Below are positions 22,430 to 35,762 of a stretch of 64,000 nucleotides of DNA, in pieces. The notes under the pieces were generated by a model. The model was not told where the DNA came from, searched no databases, and saw only the letters and a list, made by a program, of their open reading frames with translations. Position 1 is the first letter of the stretch; every line of letters begins with the position of its first letter. The stretch is taken from the NCBI GenBank assembly GCA_003991915.1, contig RQTK01000322.1, forward strand, positions 7,501 through 71,500, in the 5' to 3' direction. A program made the translations under genes and the position numbers. The stretch is from Elysia chlorotica. Its lineage: Eukaryota > Mollusca > Gastropoda > Plakobranchidae.

Positions 22430-23510
22430 TCGTAGCTATCCAACTCCTCAGTCGACACGGTTGAACCAGATTTCTTATACACGAAGATCGTCTGGTTGAA
22501 CTATCTTGTCACAACTGTCGCAAGGGGTGGGTGAGACAAGCCTAGAGTGTGCGTTTGAGAGGATGGGGGTAGGGGGGTCCTATGTTAGGAAAAACACAGC
22601 TCAGCTTAGTGTGGCTAGGTTGAGCTGTCAGTGTCACTTTAGTCAGTTGGACTGCGGCCGTAACTGAGTAAGTGGTTCACCAGATTTGTACGCTGGGAGA
22701 GACAGCACACGGGATCATTATATACTTTAGATACTAACATGCTCAGAGCTCTTTTCTACTAGAGCTGGCTTAGCGCTGGTTCAAGCAACTGGTCTTTTTT
22801 GGCAGATGTGATACGCCTTTTGCAGGCTCGTGTGGTGAGTGTTGTTCATTTTCAACGAATTTTAAGCATTCTAAGTATTCTGTAGATGATCTAATATTTT
22901 ATGGTGCCTTAAGTACAATAACATGTATCCTTTCTCGTATGGTAACTGCCTTCACTTGCTGTATAAATAACCAGGTGAACATATAAAGTAATCTCATTCT
23001 TTTTGTATTAAAATGTATTAACAAGTGTAGGCTTTCAAGCCTCACAACAAAGATCAGATTAAGAAAACTTTTTGTAAATGTAGCCATTCTAACATCAATC
23101 CAACTCGGAGAGAAAGAGAGGGGGGGGGGGGATAGATAGTTGTAATATTTAAGGCAGCAACAGCAGCAATTCCTTAAACTACGCCAGTTGTGACATGTAA
23201 CATTCCAATACAAAGCATTGGTGAAAGACTGTAAAATGAAGAAGAAAATAAAAGGAATGCTCTCTAAGTCTAAGTAATGCCCCAGCCTCCACAGGTAGGC
23301 TCAGATTAGTCAGAAGGAGTAGGGAGTCTTGCTGAGCTACATGAAAACACACAATGAGGCAACCACTGAACAGCCATGGTGGGATTGGTGACCAGCTTAA
23401 ACCTCATTTCTCCTGTACTTGAATAAGTACTGGATACTTCTAGTCTAAGGCTGTGTCATTCCTTAAGTAAAAGTTAACAGTGTTTTGTTTGTGCCAGTAC
23501 CCACAACTTA
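22430..23510. other. Intergenic DNA with no recognised gene
   Basis: Only a short G-run (23120-23130) stands out. No exon or transposon core was seen. Confidence 0.55.
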
Positions 23511-23517
23511 CTCTATC

Positions 23518-23760
23518 TGGGGGGCGCGGTAGCCCTGGGGTAGTATCAGCTTCCAACACAGGAGGTCCGTGGTTCGAGTCCTGGCGATTTCACCCCCTAC
23601 TGGTTGGTTCGGTGTCAGTTTCATGTGAGGCAGGAGTCATGGTATCCGCCCTGTCTCGTATTGGCAACACATAAAATTGTCAGACATCGCTCTTGAGATC
23701 CGTCCGCAATATAGCCTATATAGTGCTGACGTTGGATGTTAAACTTAAAACAACTACTCG
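23518..23760 (+). mobile_element. tRNA-derived SINE (best copy)
   Basis: The head resembles a tRNA gene: GGTAGCCCTGGGGTAGT (A box) and GGTTCGAGTC (B box). The body includes GGCAGGAGTCATGGTATCC and the tail ATAAAATTGTCAGACATC, GTCCGCAATATAGCC and GTTAAACTTAAAACAAC. The tail is shared with 8400-8690 and, more weakly, 60120-60300. Confidence 0.75.
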
Positions 23761-25339
23761 GCTTACTCTAGGTACCCATTTACAGCGTTCATGTTCTTCA
23801 AGGATGAAAGCTATCTGTACATAAATAACTTTGGGTATTTGTTTTCAGTGGTCTTTAGATTTTATTGAACTTCAAACAATGATAAAGCCATAACTAAAAC
23901 AGATGAGAAATGAAATACATTAAAAGTAACATGACAATGATAGGACGAACAGGATTCATACATAAATGATAATTCTCTAAACTCCATCAATGGGGAAGTA
24001 ACTTGCAAGTTGTAGACCTATTGGACCTTCTTTTCCCAGCTATTTCTCACAATTTATATTTTTTATGGTCAAAGCAAGACTCACTGATCAATACATTCGC
24101 AATCTGTATAGATGGTGTGTTCCATTGTTTCTAATCCTCTCGAATTCAGAGACTGTGGGTAATCTTTTTTTTTTTTTTTTATGAACCTCGGGAGGGAAGG
24201 GGAGGTTTTAACCACTACCACAAAGGAAAAAGACAATTACAAACATATGTAACTTTTTAGACAATGAAAGTTAATCAATAATTATCCTCATCATGTATTA
24301 GTTTTATTCAAAATTTTAACAAATAATACAATATTCTGAGAAAATGAATCTCTGAAGAGTTAAGCCTAAAGAATAAAATTTGTATCCTTTGATTGAGGGA
24401 TTATAAATTACTCACCTACTGGGTCTAAAGACGGATTTATTCCAGATGATGGGATGTCCGTTTGTTGAAGCTCTATCACAGTATTGGGGAGAGTCCAATT
24501 TTAGCTGATCTTTTAAAAGCTTTTTGTGAACGTTGATTCAGTCTTTGCGATGAGATACAATCATACATACATAGCAAATCCTCAAGAAGAAAAAGCCCCA
24601 ATCCTTGCAATAGACATTACTCAAACTGTTGTCTGAATGATAAAGATTAAAGTACAGCAAGCCACATTCTCGTCACAAAACTATTGAATTAGAATACACA
24701 GTGAAAAATTATGAAATCTAAATTCTAATCCTAGGTCCAATTTAAAATATCTAAAGTTGAATCTAACTACATGTATCAGTTCTAGTTTTTTCAAGATTCC
24801 ATTCAATTCAGGTTCTTATCTAAAGAAAAATAGATTTGATAACAGTAACGATTAAGTTAGAAGGCCATATAAAAGTAAAATTGATATATTTTTTTCTGGT
24901 CTAGGTCTAAATTATCTTCATTCTTGAGGTGTTACTGATTTTTTCCATCTAGCAGTTAATGTTGGTGAGGTGAAATCATCACCAGCATCATCATCATTAG
25001 TATACTATAATTATTATTATTATTATTATAAGCATTGTTGTTGTTATTATTATTATCATTATTATTTGTTGTTGTTGCGGTTAATACTATTACTATTGTA
25101 ATTATTCTTATCAATCCATTTGATAGCAGTTGGTGTGTTTATATCCGTTATCTCTATATTTTAATTACTTTTGGAAAAAAATACACATTTTTTTAGTCTT
25201 TACTTTGCCTCTTGAAACCCTTTTAATTCAATCTTCTAAAAACCTATTTTTAGACGTCAGGTTAAAAAATTATTTTTATACGTAGGTTGTTTGATTTGTT
25301 TTTTTTTCGTTGCTTTTTTTGAGGGGGGTGAAAACTTTC

Positions 25340-26100
25340 AGTTCGACATGGATGATTGGATCTAGAATCTAGATCTAGATTTAATCTTAAAATGTAATAA
25401 TCTAGACTAGATCTAGTATCTGAATCTTGAATGGAAACATTTGACATGATATTGATCTAGATCTAACTGCAGTAAGACTGAATGTCACTGAATTAAAATC
25501 TTAAGATGTAGCTCTAAATCTAGATTTCTTGATTCCGCTCTTGGTCACAATCTTATTAGATCTAGGGCCTATATATAGATCTACTTCAAGCTGTAGGCTA
25601 TAGATTGATCTAGATCTTAGATAAATCTGCATAGATTAGATACTTTGGAATTTGAGCATCTTATGTTACAGTGTCAACTAGATCTATATTTAGAACTATT
25701 CTAAATCTAGAAATCTGTTCCGTTTATATCTCTAGAGGCTATAGATTCAATCTAGATCTAGATTAGATTAGATCTAGAATCTAGATCTAGATCTAGATTT
25801 ATATGTTAGATCTACCAAGAACAGAGGGGGATAAAACTTCGATTTTACTGATTAAACATTGACTATAGTTAGGGTAGATTAGTCACAATTTAACTTATCT
25901 AGACTAGGGCCTATATTTGCGAGTGTTAAGGTCAAGCGGTTCTTGGTTTACACGTCTTCAGATCTAGATCTAGAATCTAAGCTTAATCTTCATTTTTATA
26001 TCGTTCAGAGATGGCACCATGAAACGGAGAATAGATAGATCTCGATTAGATTGTAGCTGTAGATAACTAGAATCTAGATCTACCTTGTAATTCGTTCACT
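25340..26100. repeat. AGATCT/CTAGATC-rich block
   Basis: Dozens of overlapping TCTAGATCTAGAT-type words without a strict period. Shorter clusters recur in striatin introns (43605-43622, 49009-49030, 58770-58825, 62230-62400). Confidence 0.85.
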
Positions 26101-26715
26101 AATTAAAACTAAAATAAAAGACACAGACGACTGTGAGCTGGGTATCTCATCACAGGTCCTGTAGAATTGCACGATTTAAACTTTAAAGAGTATGTAAGGC
26201 GTAATATCCAAAATGTTTTTGATCAGCCAAACATTGACCTAAAAATTTTACTTTCACACGGTCGGTAGCCGGAAATTCACCGGTCAGATAAACGAATGAA
26301 TAACGCATGCGCACAGAACAATCGATAGGCGTTTGCCCATTGCCCAAGGCCCTGCTGTTTTGTTGTTATTTTTTATTATGCACAATGTTGCAGATAAGAT
26401 CTAACCTGGCTTGGGTGGAAACATTGCAACTGTTTAACATGTAGAAATCTAGAATCCAGATCTTCCAAAACGTAACAATTTTCTTTCTTCTTTTTCCTCC
26501 CTGTGTATGCTGACGGACTGGCTCTGTCTGTCGTGTCTGTCTCTCTTGTCTCTCTGTGTGTCTGTACGTCGCTCGGTCTCTCTCTATTAATTTATCTATC
26601 TATCTTTCTATCTATCTATCTTTCTATTTATCTATCTATATATCTATTTCCATCTCTCTCTATCGGCTTAATTAAACAGGAGTCATGCTATCCCCGCGGT
26701 GTCTCACAAAAAAGA

Positions 26716-27012
<297 letters not shown>

Positions 27013-27518
27013 GCACGTCAATGGGTCTGATCCAGTGGTATATGGCTGCACGTCAATGGGTCTGATCCAGTGGAATACCCCGCCCTGACTGCACGTCAAT
27101 GGGTCTGATCCAGTGGTATATACGCCTGCTGACGTCAATGGGTCTGACTCCAGGAATACCCCGCCCTGACTGCACGTTTCAAAGGCTGGGTCCAAGTACA
27201 GCCGGGGCGTCTGTTGAGGGACGAGTGGCTTGAGCTGAACAACCTTACCACTGTTGTGGTACGTATCTGGACTATTTCAGGGTTTTATTTTGTTGTTTTT
27301 TGCTGGCTTTTTGTGTGTGTTTTTTATTTTTTTTTTAGTATTTAAAAAATCAGCATATGGAATAATTTGAAGGTCTGGATGTACCAGCCTGGTATTTCTA
27401 ATCATTAATGTCATGAATAAACAAGGCTAAAAGATACAAAAACAATATAAATTTGGACCCACTTGTCCATCTTTCTTCCTTTGTTTTGCTCTCTGTCTGT
27501 CCATTGGCCATCCCTTTA

Positions 27519-27563
<45 letters not shown>

Positions 27564-27644
27564 ACTCCATATCGTTCTCTTTCTTTCTGTGTCCTATTTC
27601 CTATCTGTTCCTCCCCCTATCTCTCTCTGTCTCTCTCTCTACCC

Positions 27645-27682
<38 letters not shown>

Positions 27683-27714
27683 ATACTTTCTTTCCCTCTC
27701 GACTCTGTCTAGTA

Positions 27715-27765
<51 letters not shown>

Positions 27766-27797
27766 ATACTTTCTTTCCCTCTCGACTCTGTCTAGTA

Positions 27798-27848
<51 letters not shown>

Positions 27849-27880
27849 ATACTTTCTTTCCCTCTCGACTCTGTCTAGTA

Positions 27881-27931
<51 letters not shown>

Positions 27932-28200
27932 ATACTTTCTCTCTCCAGTGGAATACCCCGCCCTGACTGCACGTCAATGGGTCTGATCCAGTGGTATATG
28001 GCTGCACGTCAATGGGTCTGATCCAGTGGAATACCCCGCCCTGACTGCACGTCAATGGGTCTGATCCAGTGGTATATGGCTGCACGTCAATGGGTCTGAT
28101 CCAGTGGAATACCCCGCCCTGACTGCACGTCAATGGGTCTGATCCAGTGGTATATGGCTGCACGTCAATGGGTCTGATCCAGTGGAATACCCCGCCCTGA
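27013..28200. repeat. GTCAATGGGTCTGATCCAGT tandem repeats and interspersed CT arrays
   Basis: Composite units alternate TATATGGCTGCAC and AATACCCCGCCCTGACTGCAC around the core. Between 27540 and 27940 three CT arrays are separated by copies of TTTATACTTTCTTTCCC and TCGACTCTGTCTAGTACTCC. Confidence 0.88.
27155..27530. repeat. Segmental duplication, copy A
   Basis: About 375 bp matching 28186-28565 with few changes, including GCTGGGTCCAAGTACAGCC, TTGAGCTGAACAACCTTACC and the lead-in to a CT tract. It is preceded by tandem GCACGTCAATGGGTCTGATC units. Confidence 0.9.
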
Positions 28201-28556
28201 CTGCACGTTTCCAAGGCTGGGTCCAAGTACAGCCGGGGCGTCTGTTGAGGGACGAGTGGCTTGAGCTGAACAACCTTACCACTGTTGTGGTACGTATCTG
28301 GACTATATCAGGGTTTTATTTTGTTGTTGTTGTTTTTTGCTGGCTTTTTGTGTGTGTTTTTTGTTTTGTTTTTTTTAGTATTTAAAAAATCAGCATATGG
28401 AATAATTTGAAGGTCTGGATGTACCAGCCTGGTATTTCTAATCATTAATGTCATGAATAAACAAGGCTAAAAGATACAAAAACAATATAAATTTGGACCC
28501 ACTTGTCCATCTTTCTTCCTTTGTTTTGCTCTCTGTCTGTCCATTGGTCAAGCCTT

Positions 28557-28565
<9 letters not shown>
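28186..28565. repeat. Segmental duplication, copy B
   Basis: The partner of 27155-27530, offset about 1031 bp. Between them lie CT arrays and more copies of the GTCAATGGGTCTGATCCAGT repeat (27945-28185). Confidence 0.9.

Positions 28566-28621
<56 letters not shown>
28560..28621. repeat. (CT)n microsatellite
   Basis: About 30 CT units at the right end of segmental copy B. Confidence 0.95.
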
Positions 28622-28624
<3 letters not shown>

Positions 28625-28924
28625 CTTCTCCTCCTCCCTCCCTGAATCTCTCTTCCCCCCCCCCCTTCCCTCCACCCCGACATCCATGTAGCACCGACCA
28701 ATCTATGAATGACATTTTGTTCCAGCAGATAGAACATCTGGTGTAACCAATCCATCTCGAGGCGGGAAAAAAGCCGACTAAGCTTAAAGAATGCTTTATC
28801 GTTACAATGTTTACCCTGTTTACACAAACCGTCTGCGTTTTGCAGGGTCACCCTCAGCAGAGCCCTGCACCTGGACACTCGTCTCACACCTGGTGGGCGT
28901 GGCTGGCCCAGGGAAGGAGCAACA

Positions 28925-29365
28925 GTCACCCGACCCAACGGACTTTCCCGCCTCACACACAGCGCCCACCTGCTGAGACCCGACCCAACGTGAGACCCGA
29001 CCCAACAGACTTTCCCGACCCAACAGACTTTCCCGCCTCACACACAGCGCCCACCTGCTGAGACCCGACCCAACAGACTTTCCCGCCTCACACACAGCGC
29101 CCACCTGCTGAGACCCGACCCAACAGACTTTCCCGCCTCACACACAGCGCCCACCTGCTGAGACCCGACCCAACAGACTTTCCCGCCTCACACACAGCGC
29201 CCACCTGCTGAGACCCGACCCAACAGACTTTCCCGCCTCACACACAGCGCCCACCTGCTGAGACCCGACCCAACAGACTTTCCCGCCTCACACACAGCGC
29301 CCACCTGCTGAGACCCGACCCAACGGACTTTCCCGCCTGACACACAGCGCCCACCTGCTGAGCCT
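28925..29365. repeat. 50-bp minisatellite, about 8 copies
   Basis: The unit contains GACCCGACCCAACAGACTTT, CCCGCCTCACACACAGCG and CCCACCTGCTGA. One copy carries an internal short duplication near 28990-29030. Confidence 0.93.
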
Positions 29366-29904
29366 GGCTCCTCCAGCCAAACTTGCTGCAGAAAGGAGAA
29401 ACAGCAATGGCGCCAGCTCCCACTCCCAGGATGTCCAAAATGGACAGTTACATGTTCGTCAGGTTTTGAGTGGTTGAGAACCACCTGATCTATGCAGCTT
29501 TATGTCTAGTCAAAAATGGACAAATGTACACTCTTTTTAATTCGAAATTTCATTAATTTACACAACCGTTAATTTTAATATGCATGGACGTATAATTTAA
29601 ATCTGTGTAATATGTAATAATGTTCTTCTGTTAATCGTTACGAAAACTGATCAATAAATTGGTTAACCATTGACTGCAAAGCTTCAATCTGATTTTTTAA
29701 AATGTCTTAATGGTGTTCATTTAAACTCATTTATTAACTAGATATGCCACGCATCTCTGCACGAAACAAGATGTGCACATTCACGTTTGTGGTTCATGTA
29801 CCAGTGTAAATGTACCTACTAGTACTACACATGTACCTACTACACGTGTACCTAAGTACTACACATTTTCTATGAACACTGACTGTGACTGAGAGTGAGA
29901 GCGC

Positions 29905-30070
29905 AATTCGCCTGGAACCAGCAGATCTCCCGTGGCCAGTCCAGAACCGACCACCTGGCTAACTTCACGTTCCCTGCTTGTGCTGGGTGGGGAGACGGTG
30001 CAGCAGTCATGCTTCAAACCTAGGTCCTCTCGGCTCTAGTCAAGCGTTCTGCCAACTAAGATATCTGCGT
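29905..30070 (-). mobile_element. tRNA-derived SINE head
   Basis: On the minus strand ATCTTAGTTGGCAGAACGCT and GGTTTGAAGC sit at A- and B-box spacing, as in a tRNA-like SINE promoter. Confidence 0.5.
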
Positions 30071-30224
30071 CTGACGATGTGCCGTTTCTGACAAGCCTAC
30101 CCACTTTATCCCTGCTCGGAGAATGCGAAACTCTCATGCTAGGTCATAGTGGAACGTCCCTTTATCGCAAACACGTATCATAAGTACAATGTATATATAA
30201 TTTATAATTTATATAATTTATATA

Positions 30225-30372
30225 TTCGACGACGCGGCCGCTGAGCGGAATACTCGGGTTTCGGACGGGCCCATTATGATCTATCAATTAATGCATCGGC
30301 TAGAGCGTGGCTCGAACATCTGACCTTCCGATTTGAAGCCACGCGCTTTATGCTTAGACCACGGCTCCCCAA
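30225..30372 (-). mobile_element. tRNA-derived SINE (second adjacent copy)
   Basis: On the minus strand GGGGAGCCGTGGTCTAAGCA and TGTTCGAGCC form A- and B-box-like parts. It is the neighbour of the SINE head at 29905-30070, in the same direction. Confidence 0.5.
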
Positions 30373-31210
30373 GACGCCATCCTATTCCTAAGTTAATATT
30401 TTGGACTAATCTTCTGGCTAGGTCCTTACTCCTGCATGGAAGTGTGTACAGAGAAATGTATGGTAGATTGGTACTGTACCGCCCCTTCGCAACGTGTAGG
30501 GGTGGCTATATGTATAGATATTGTCCTACCTTGAGATATATATATATATGTGAATGAGTTCTGGTTATCTTAGCCAACTGCATCCTGGTGGTACTGTGCT
30601 TATGTCTGAACACTGGTTTAAAATTGAATACCAATACGCCACGAATGGATTTTTTTTAAAAGGTTCACTTTTGAAAGATTGAAAAAAAAAATGCTTCTTC
30701 TGAAAGATTAAAAAAAAAAATGCTGCTTCTCAAAGATAAAAAATGCTTCTTTTGAAAGATAAAAAATGCCTGTTTTTTAGAAGTTATGATTCTCCTGAAA
30801 GATTTTAAACAAAGCTTGTTTTTGGGGTGTGATTTCCTCGCTGTAACGATGCTGACCTGAAACAACAAGGGAGAGAAGCACAATGCACACGCGTTGATAG
30901 CTTTCTTGTCTGCCAATATCAGCAGCTACTCTTACTAGTGGACGGGTCCCACGACTAAATGAGTGACGTGGACAATGTGGGGGTACCACGGCTCCCGTCA
31001 CAGCACTCCACACGAAACTGGTGACCAAAGCAAGTCCCTTGAGCATGGGCTTTTCTGATTACGAATCTGTTTTCAGATTTTCGCTACGATCACTGGTTAC
31101 AGATGTATGTCAAGCTCAAAATACGGGCCTACTTCATTTCCGGTCAACTTTCAGGCGACCACGCACCTGTTGACGCTCGATCTAAGCGCAGCGCTTAGAT
31201 CTAGCACCAT

Positions 31211-31485
31211 GAGGAAAGGCGACAAAAGAGGCGGGCTTTTTTTAGGCTTCTACTCTGTTTACTGTAACACTTTTCATATGAAATAAATTCTCGCTGCAAA
31301 AAAGAGAAGCTTGGGCGAGATGGTGCGACATCCACTGTGTTTCCACGTTGAGGAAAGGCGACAAAAGAGGCGGGCTTTTTTTAGGCTTCTACTCTGTTTA
31401 CTGTAACACTTTTCATATGAAATAAATTCTCGCTGCAAAAAAGAGAAGCTTGGGCGAGATGGTGCGACATCCACTGTGTTTCCAC
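31211..31485. repeat. Perfect 139-bp tandem duplication
   Basis: Two identical copies in a row, each starting GAGGAAAGGCGACAAAAGAG and including TTCATATGAAATAAATTCTC and GGTGCGACATCCACTGTG. Confidence 0.93.
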
Positions 31486-31569
31486 CTAGTCATACTAAAG
31501 CTAGTAGTTTAGGACTCTCTTTCTCTCTCTTGCTCTCCCTCTCTGTATTTCTCATTGACCTATATCTCT

Positions 31570-32275
31570 TTTAACAAAACCTTCCAAGGTGGGCAGAAAA
31601 CATCAAAGATCTCTTCGATTGTGAAAGAAAAGCAGTCCAGGTAATGAAAAACAACTTTGCTGGGCCACCAGTTTTGAGGGATGAAGTCAGCGCAGCCACC
31701 AAAAAGTTGAAAATGGTAAAGCCACAGGCCCCGACTAAACTGCAGTCGAATTCATGGAAGCTCTGGGGTATTAGAAGATGGCGGATCTTCTTAACGAAAT
31801 TCACGATACCGGTGAAGTTCCGAATGATATGACACAATCCATTCTTATCACTTTGTCCCAAAAGGCGTGAGCAATTGAATTTGAGCTTCGTCGGAAAAGC
31901 AGCCTAATGAGTCGTGTCACAAAGATATTGCTTAGAATGACTATGGTGAGAGTTACTGTTTGCTCAGTTAATGCGCCTGAGGGTTGGCGGAAAAGATTTA
32001 AGGATTATTAATTTCTTATTAATAAAATACGAAAACGCCAGTCGTCATTCATAGGACATGCTATAGTATGAGGGAAGAAAAACTCGAACAACTCATCATG
32101 ACAGGAATGCTTGAAGGGAAAAGGAGCAGAGGAAGACAGAGGGAAAAGCTACTAGACAGTCTAGTTGTGTGGCTGAATGCGGCGGACGTGATGGAGGCGC
32201 TGAAGGCAACAAGGCATTGAGCAGTGTGGAAGGATATGAACGCCAATGCTATGAAGCACGGCACATGATGATTGG
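31570..32275 (+). mobile_element. Decayed non-LTR retrotransposon fragments (RTE-like)
   Basis: The first part reads RWAENIKDLFDCERKAVQ, then VLRDEVSAATKKLKMVKPQ, NEIHDTGEVPNDMTQSILI, and RRKSSLMSRVTKILL, the N-terminal RT blocks of RTE-type LINEs. After a gap it resumes with RQSSFIGHAI and a GRQRE-like 3' end with ALKATRH words. The central RT with the FADD motif is missing, and the frame is broken several times. Plus strand. Confidence 0.7.
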
Positions 32276-32689
32276 CTCTGCATGTGATGCAGTTACCTGC
32301 ACCTGAGCAGGTTCCAGCTCGAGCCTCATCTTGGCGGAGTTCATTAGCCATTTCCCGACTGGGGATCCATCAGGGAGAAATTCTCTAACCATTTTGTAGT
32401 AGTTCATGGATTTTTCTAAATATGAAAAGAATTTTTGGATTTGTCAATTTTGCCTCTCTTATAGCTTACACCGGGGAAAGATAACTAGATAAATTTGAGG
32501 AAATGTCTATAGCAATTAATGTATTTTTGTTAGGCAAGTGGAAACTACTCTGAAATTTGGATCATTTGAAAACAGAATAATCATAACGTTGAAATTAAAC
32601 CTTGTAATTGTATCCAGCTTCATAAAACAGAGAAACCAAGAAAACAGTTTTGAATTAGCATTTTTTTAATTCTTTACTTTTCAACAGCA

Positions 32690-35600
32690 AATGGTGCACT
32701 ACTTTAAAAAAAAAAAAAAGACACTTTTTTTTCACCATTTTCTTCCATGCAAAAAAGTAAACAGGAACCAAACAATTATTACATATTCATTTCACAGAGA
32801 AAAAAAAAATCTGTAGGACCTGACAACTTGGTAGAGTGGCACAAATTGATCTAGCGTGACTATTGGTTAAAAATTAATCCCTGAAGTCGAGACACAGTTT
32901 GCCAACTTGATTAGAGATGAAATAAATAAAGGTCTAGCTTAAAACTTCACTATACTCAAGTCCACTCAAACAGGATATACAAGTATAGTTATATTATATT
33001 TATATATTTATATGTATATTATAAAATTAAGTGAAAAATATGACTGCAATATAGACATCCCCCAAACTTAACCGTCTTAAAAGTTGCAACATCCAAGTTT
33101 CTCTCACTGACATACGCCTAGCATTCCAGCTCATCCCCACATTAGTTTAGTGATGCAAGAATAATACACAATATTACATGTGGCTGTACATTTGTTGTGG
33201 ACAAGATAAAGAATACTGTACAAGTTTGTAACTCTCACATTCTATCTCTCTCAGGCTGACACAGCAGCAGACAAGAGCTCACAGCCTAACAGAAGCACAG
33301 TTAGAACATCATCCAAGTGATACGGCGTAAGCTTGCATTCTCAGCTAAAGACGTGGACACACATTTGCTGCAAACGCTAGGATTGACTTTCATACAGTTT
33401 GTATTGGGCAGATAAAACCCTTACATGAACAGCCAGTCTTCCGTGATTGCGACGCAGACCAGACTCAGCTCATGAATTGTGGCAATACGACTTTCTTCTT
33501 AAGCACCCAAAATTCATTTGCATACTCTAACTGAGAACTGTGACGTGAGTGGCCTGTCCTGAAGCAGACACCACTCAAGTGCTCGTTTCCAGCCCACACA
33601 GCCCCAGCTACTGCACTGAGTAAGAGTTAAGTATCAACTACTGCAAACAACACCAACAAACTGGGAGGCTTTTTATTTACACATGCAAAACACTCCGACT
33701 CGCAGACTTGGATCAAGCGTACAGAGAATATGATCCACAAACAGTTCGTCCACACGCAGCACAAAATATAAAAATTATAGAATTAATATATATAGAAAAG
33801 AACACACATATGCTAGCCGAGTTTGTGACCTAGGGGTGTATCGCAGCAAAGACAGATCTGGGCAAATCTCTCTCTTTACCACGAGAATAGAACAGAGCAA
33901 GTTTTACTACACAAGAGTGTCAGCCAGCTGTTACGGCCATGTTAGCGGGAATAGCTTACTTGGAACCTAAGCCAACCTGGGTTCAGTTTACACTCTCTAC
34001 ACACTCAGACGCAGTACAACGGACGGAGTGGCCACTGCTCATCACTAACCAAGTCAAAAGGAACAGATCCTTTTATCAATAATTTATTTTTTGGCAGTAA
34101 ACAATATGACTCTGTAAGTGTTGCCAAAATGTTCAGTACTTGTACTTGTGTCAAGCTTGGATGAATTTGAGAGAACTTCATGTACTAGACTACATAAATC
34201 CCAGGGCAGAGCTGCGGGAGGCTGGCAACGCATCCACAAGCTTACACACTTAATGACAATTCAATGACATGATTTAAAAATTAAGAGTTACAGCATGTGC
34301 ACTTATTCAACGGTACATAAAAGTCGACACAAAACCAATCTTTTAACAGCAGGTTCAGGGCCCGCAATGGCAAGTGGTTTACGAGTTATGGATTTAGCCC
34401 ATCCCACAACACTGTACTAATCAGTAGGTCACGGTAACATTGTGCATAAAGATATGCCAACTATTTCAGTCAGTCTAGTCATGTCTTATCACACCAGGCT
34501 CGTTGGGGCTGCTGGCTTCTTTTTTCATTACTTGCAGACTGCCTTGATTTGGGAAAATCGCTGGGCAGACCCTAGCCTAATTCAAAAATGCTTTACACCC
34601 ACAAGTTCAGTGACATAGAACCGATAATTGAATCATTTCTATACATTTAGTTGTCATGTATTCCAATACTCAACCAACTTACAAAACTGACGTACCGACA
34701 CTGTTAGTGTGCTACTGCCCAAATTGTCGTGTTCCCCCAGCTCAGATCTTCAGCACCGCTCTGGACACAAGCTAGACCTAGTCACGAGAGGCAGCAGGAC
34801 CAGCTTGCGACTGCCACGCAGCGTCGCCGTGTTCAAATCTTACAGTCTCTCTAGATTACTGCAGCATTACAGGATCCTAGTGACCACAGGTTGGCACAGT
34901 GGCGAAGGACACAGTGACAACTAACATACTATGTCAGACAGTGCTCTACCAACACGGGATCCTTACAATCTCACATTGATTGTGCTATGCTTCCATCTCA
35001 CCCTGTACAATTAATTTGTTGCAAATGTTCCACGATCAAGTGTATTAAGGTAAAAAACCTAGAGGGGTTCCGAACCAAGACTTCCGCAGGAGAGCTGGCT
35101 CAGTGATATCAACTCAGCAATTTTTTAACTGAACTTTTTAACTTAAACCAACATAGCATATTAATACAAAAAACATAATCCCTAGACAAAACTGTACTGA
35201 ACTACTTGTCAACTTTTACAAGTTTACCGAAAATAGGCATCACTGGCTGACATCCCACACCTAGAGGATTTGATGCTTGTGTCGTAATGTAACAGATTGG
35301 GCATGGCGATTGCTTCCCCTCCATCAGATAAAGCTAGAATAGTTATTGGCAAAGCAACAAAATATGAGCAAAAGCAAATTTCTGAAGTAAATGCCGAATG
35401 TTCGCAGTAATTTTTGTGGAAAAAATTGACATTTGAACGCTTAAGATAATGAATTAAGAGTCTTTTTAATGTTGAAACGAAACGACGGAATGTCTTCTAG
35501 ATTTTGTGTGCTAGAGTAACTCTAAGTTAGTACTGAGAGAACAGGTAGGTACAGAGGCTCAATCTGGTGCAATATGGGTATGACATGTCTGAAACTTAAC

Positions 35601-35755
35601 ACTGTGAGGGGGCCTTGTGATTCAACTACAAGCTGACAATGACACAAAATAGCATGAAGAAAATCATAGCTTGCCACTTGATTTCCAGACTGACATTATC
35701 GGCCGCGGAAGCATGTATGCTTCTTGTGTGTAATGGCTGTAGCGTATGATTTAAA
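32690..35755 (-). other. Repeat-poor AT-rich tract, possibly distal striatin 3' UTR
   Basis: No coding exon, microsatellite or transposon fragment is visible across about 3 kb, in contrast to everything around it. It lies downstream of striatin on the same strand and has several AATAAA/ATTAAA words on the minus strand (for example near 34083 and 33668). A long 3' UTR would explain it, but an inverted-repeat element at 35.76-36.90 kb lies between it and the stop codon. Confidence 0.3.
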
Positions 35756-35762
35756 ACTGATC

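Noticed and set aside
28438-28956. 172-codon minus-strand frame
   Set aside because: It is mostly a GA/CT tract with segmental-duplication sequence; no domain.
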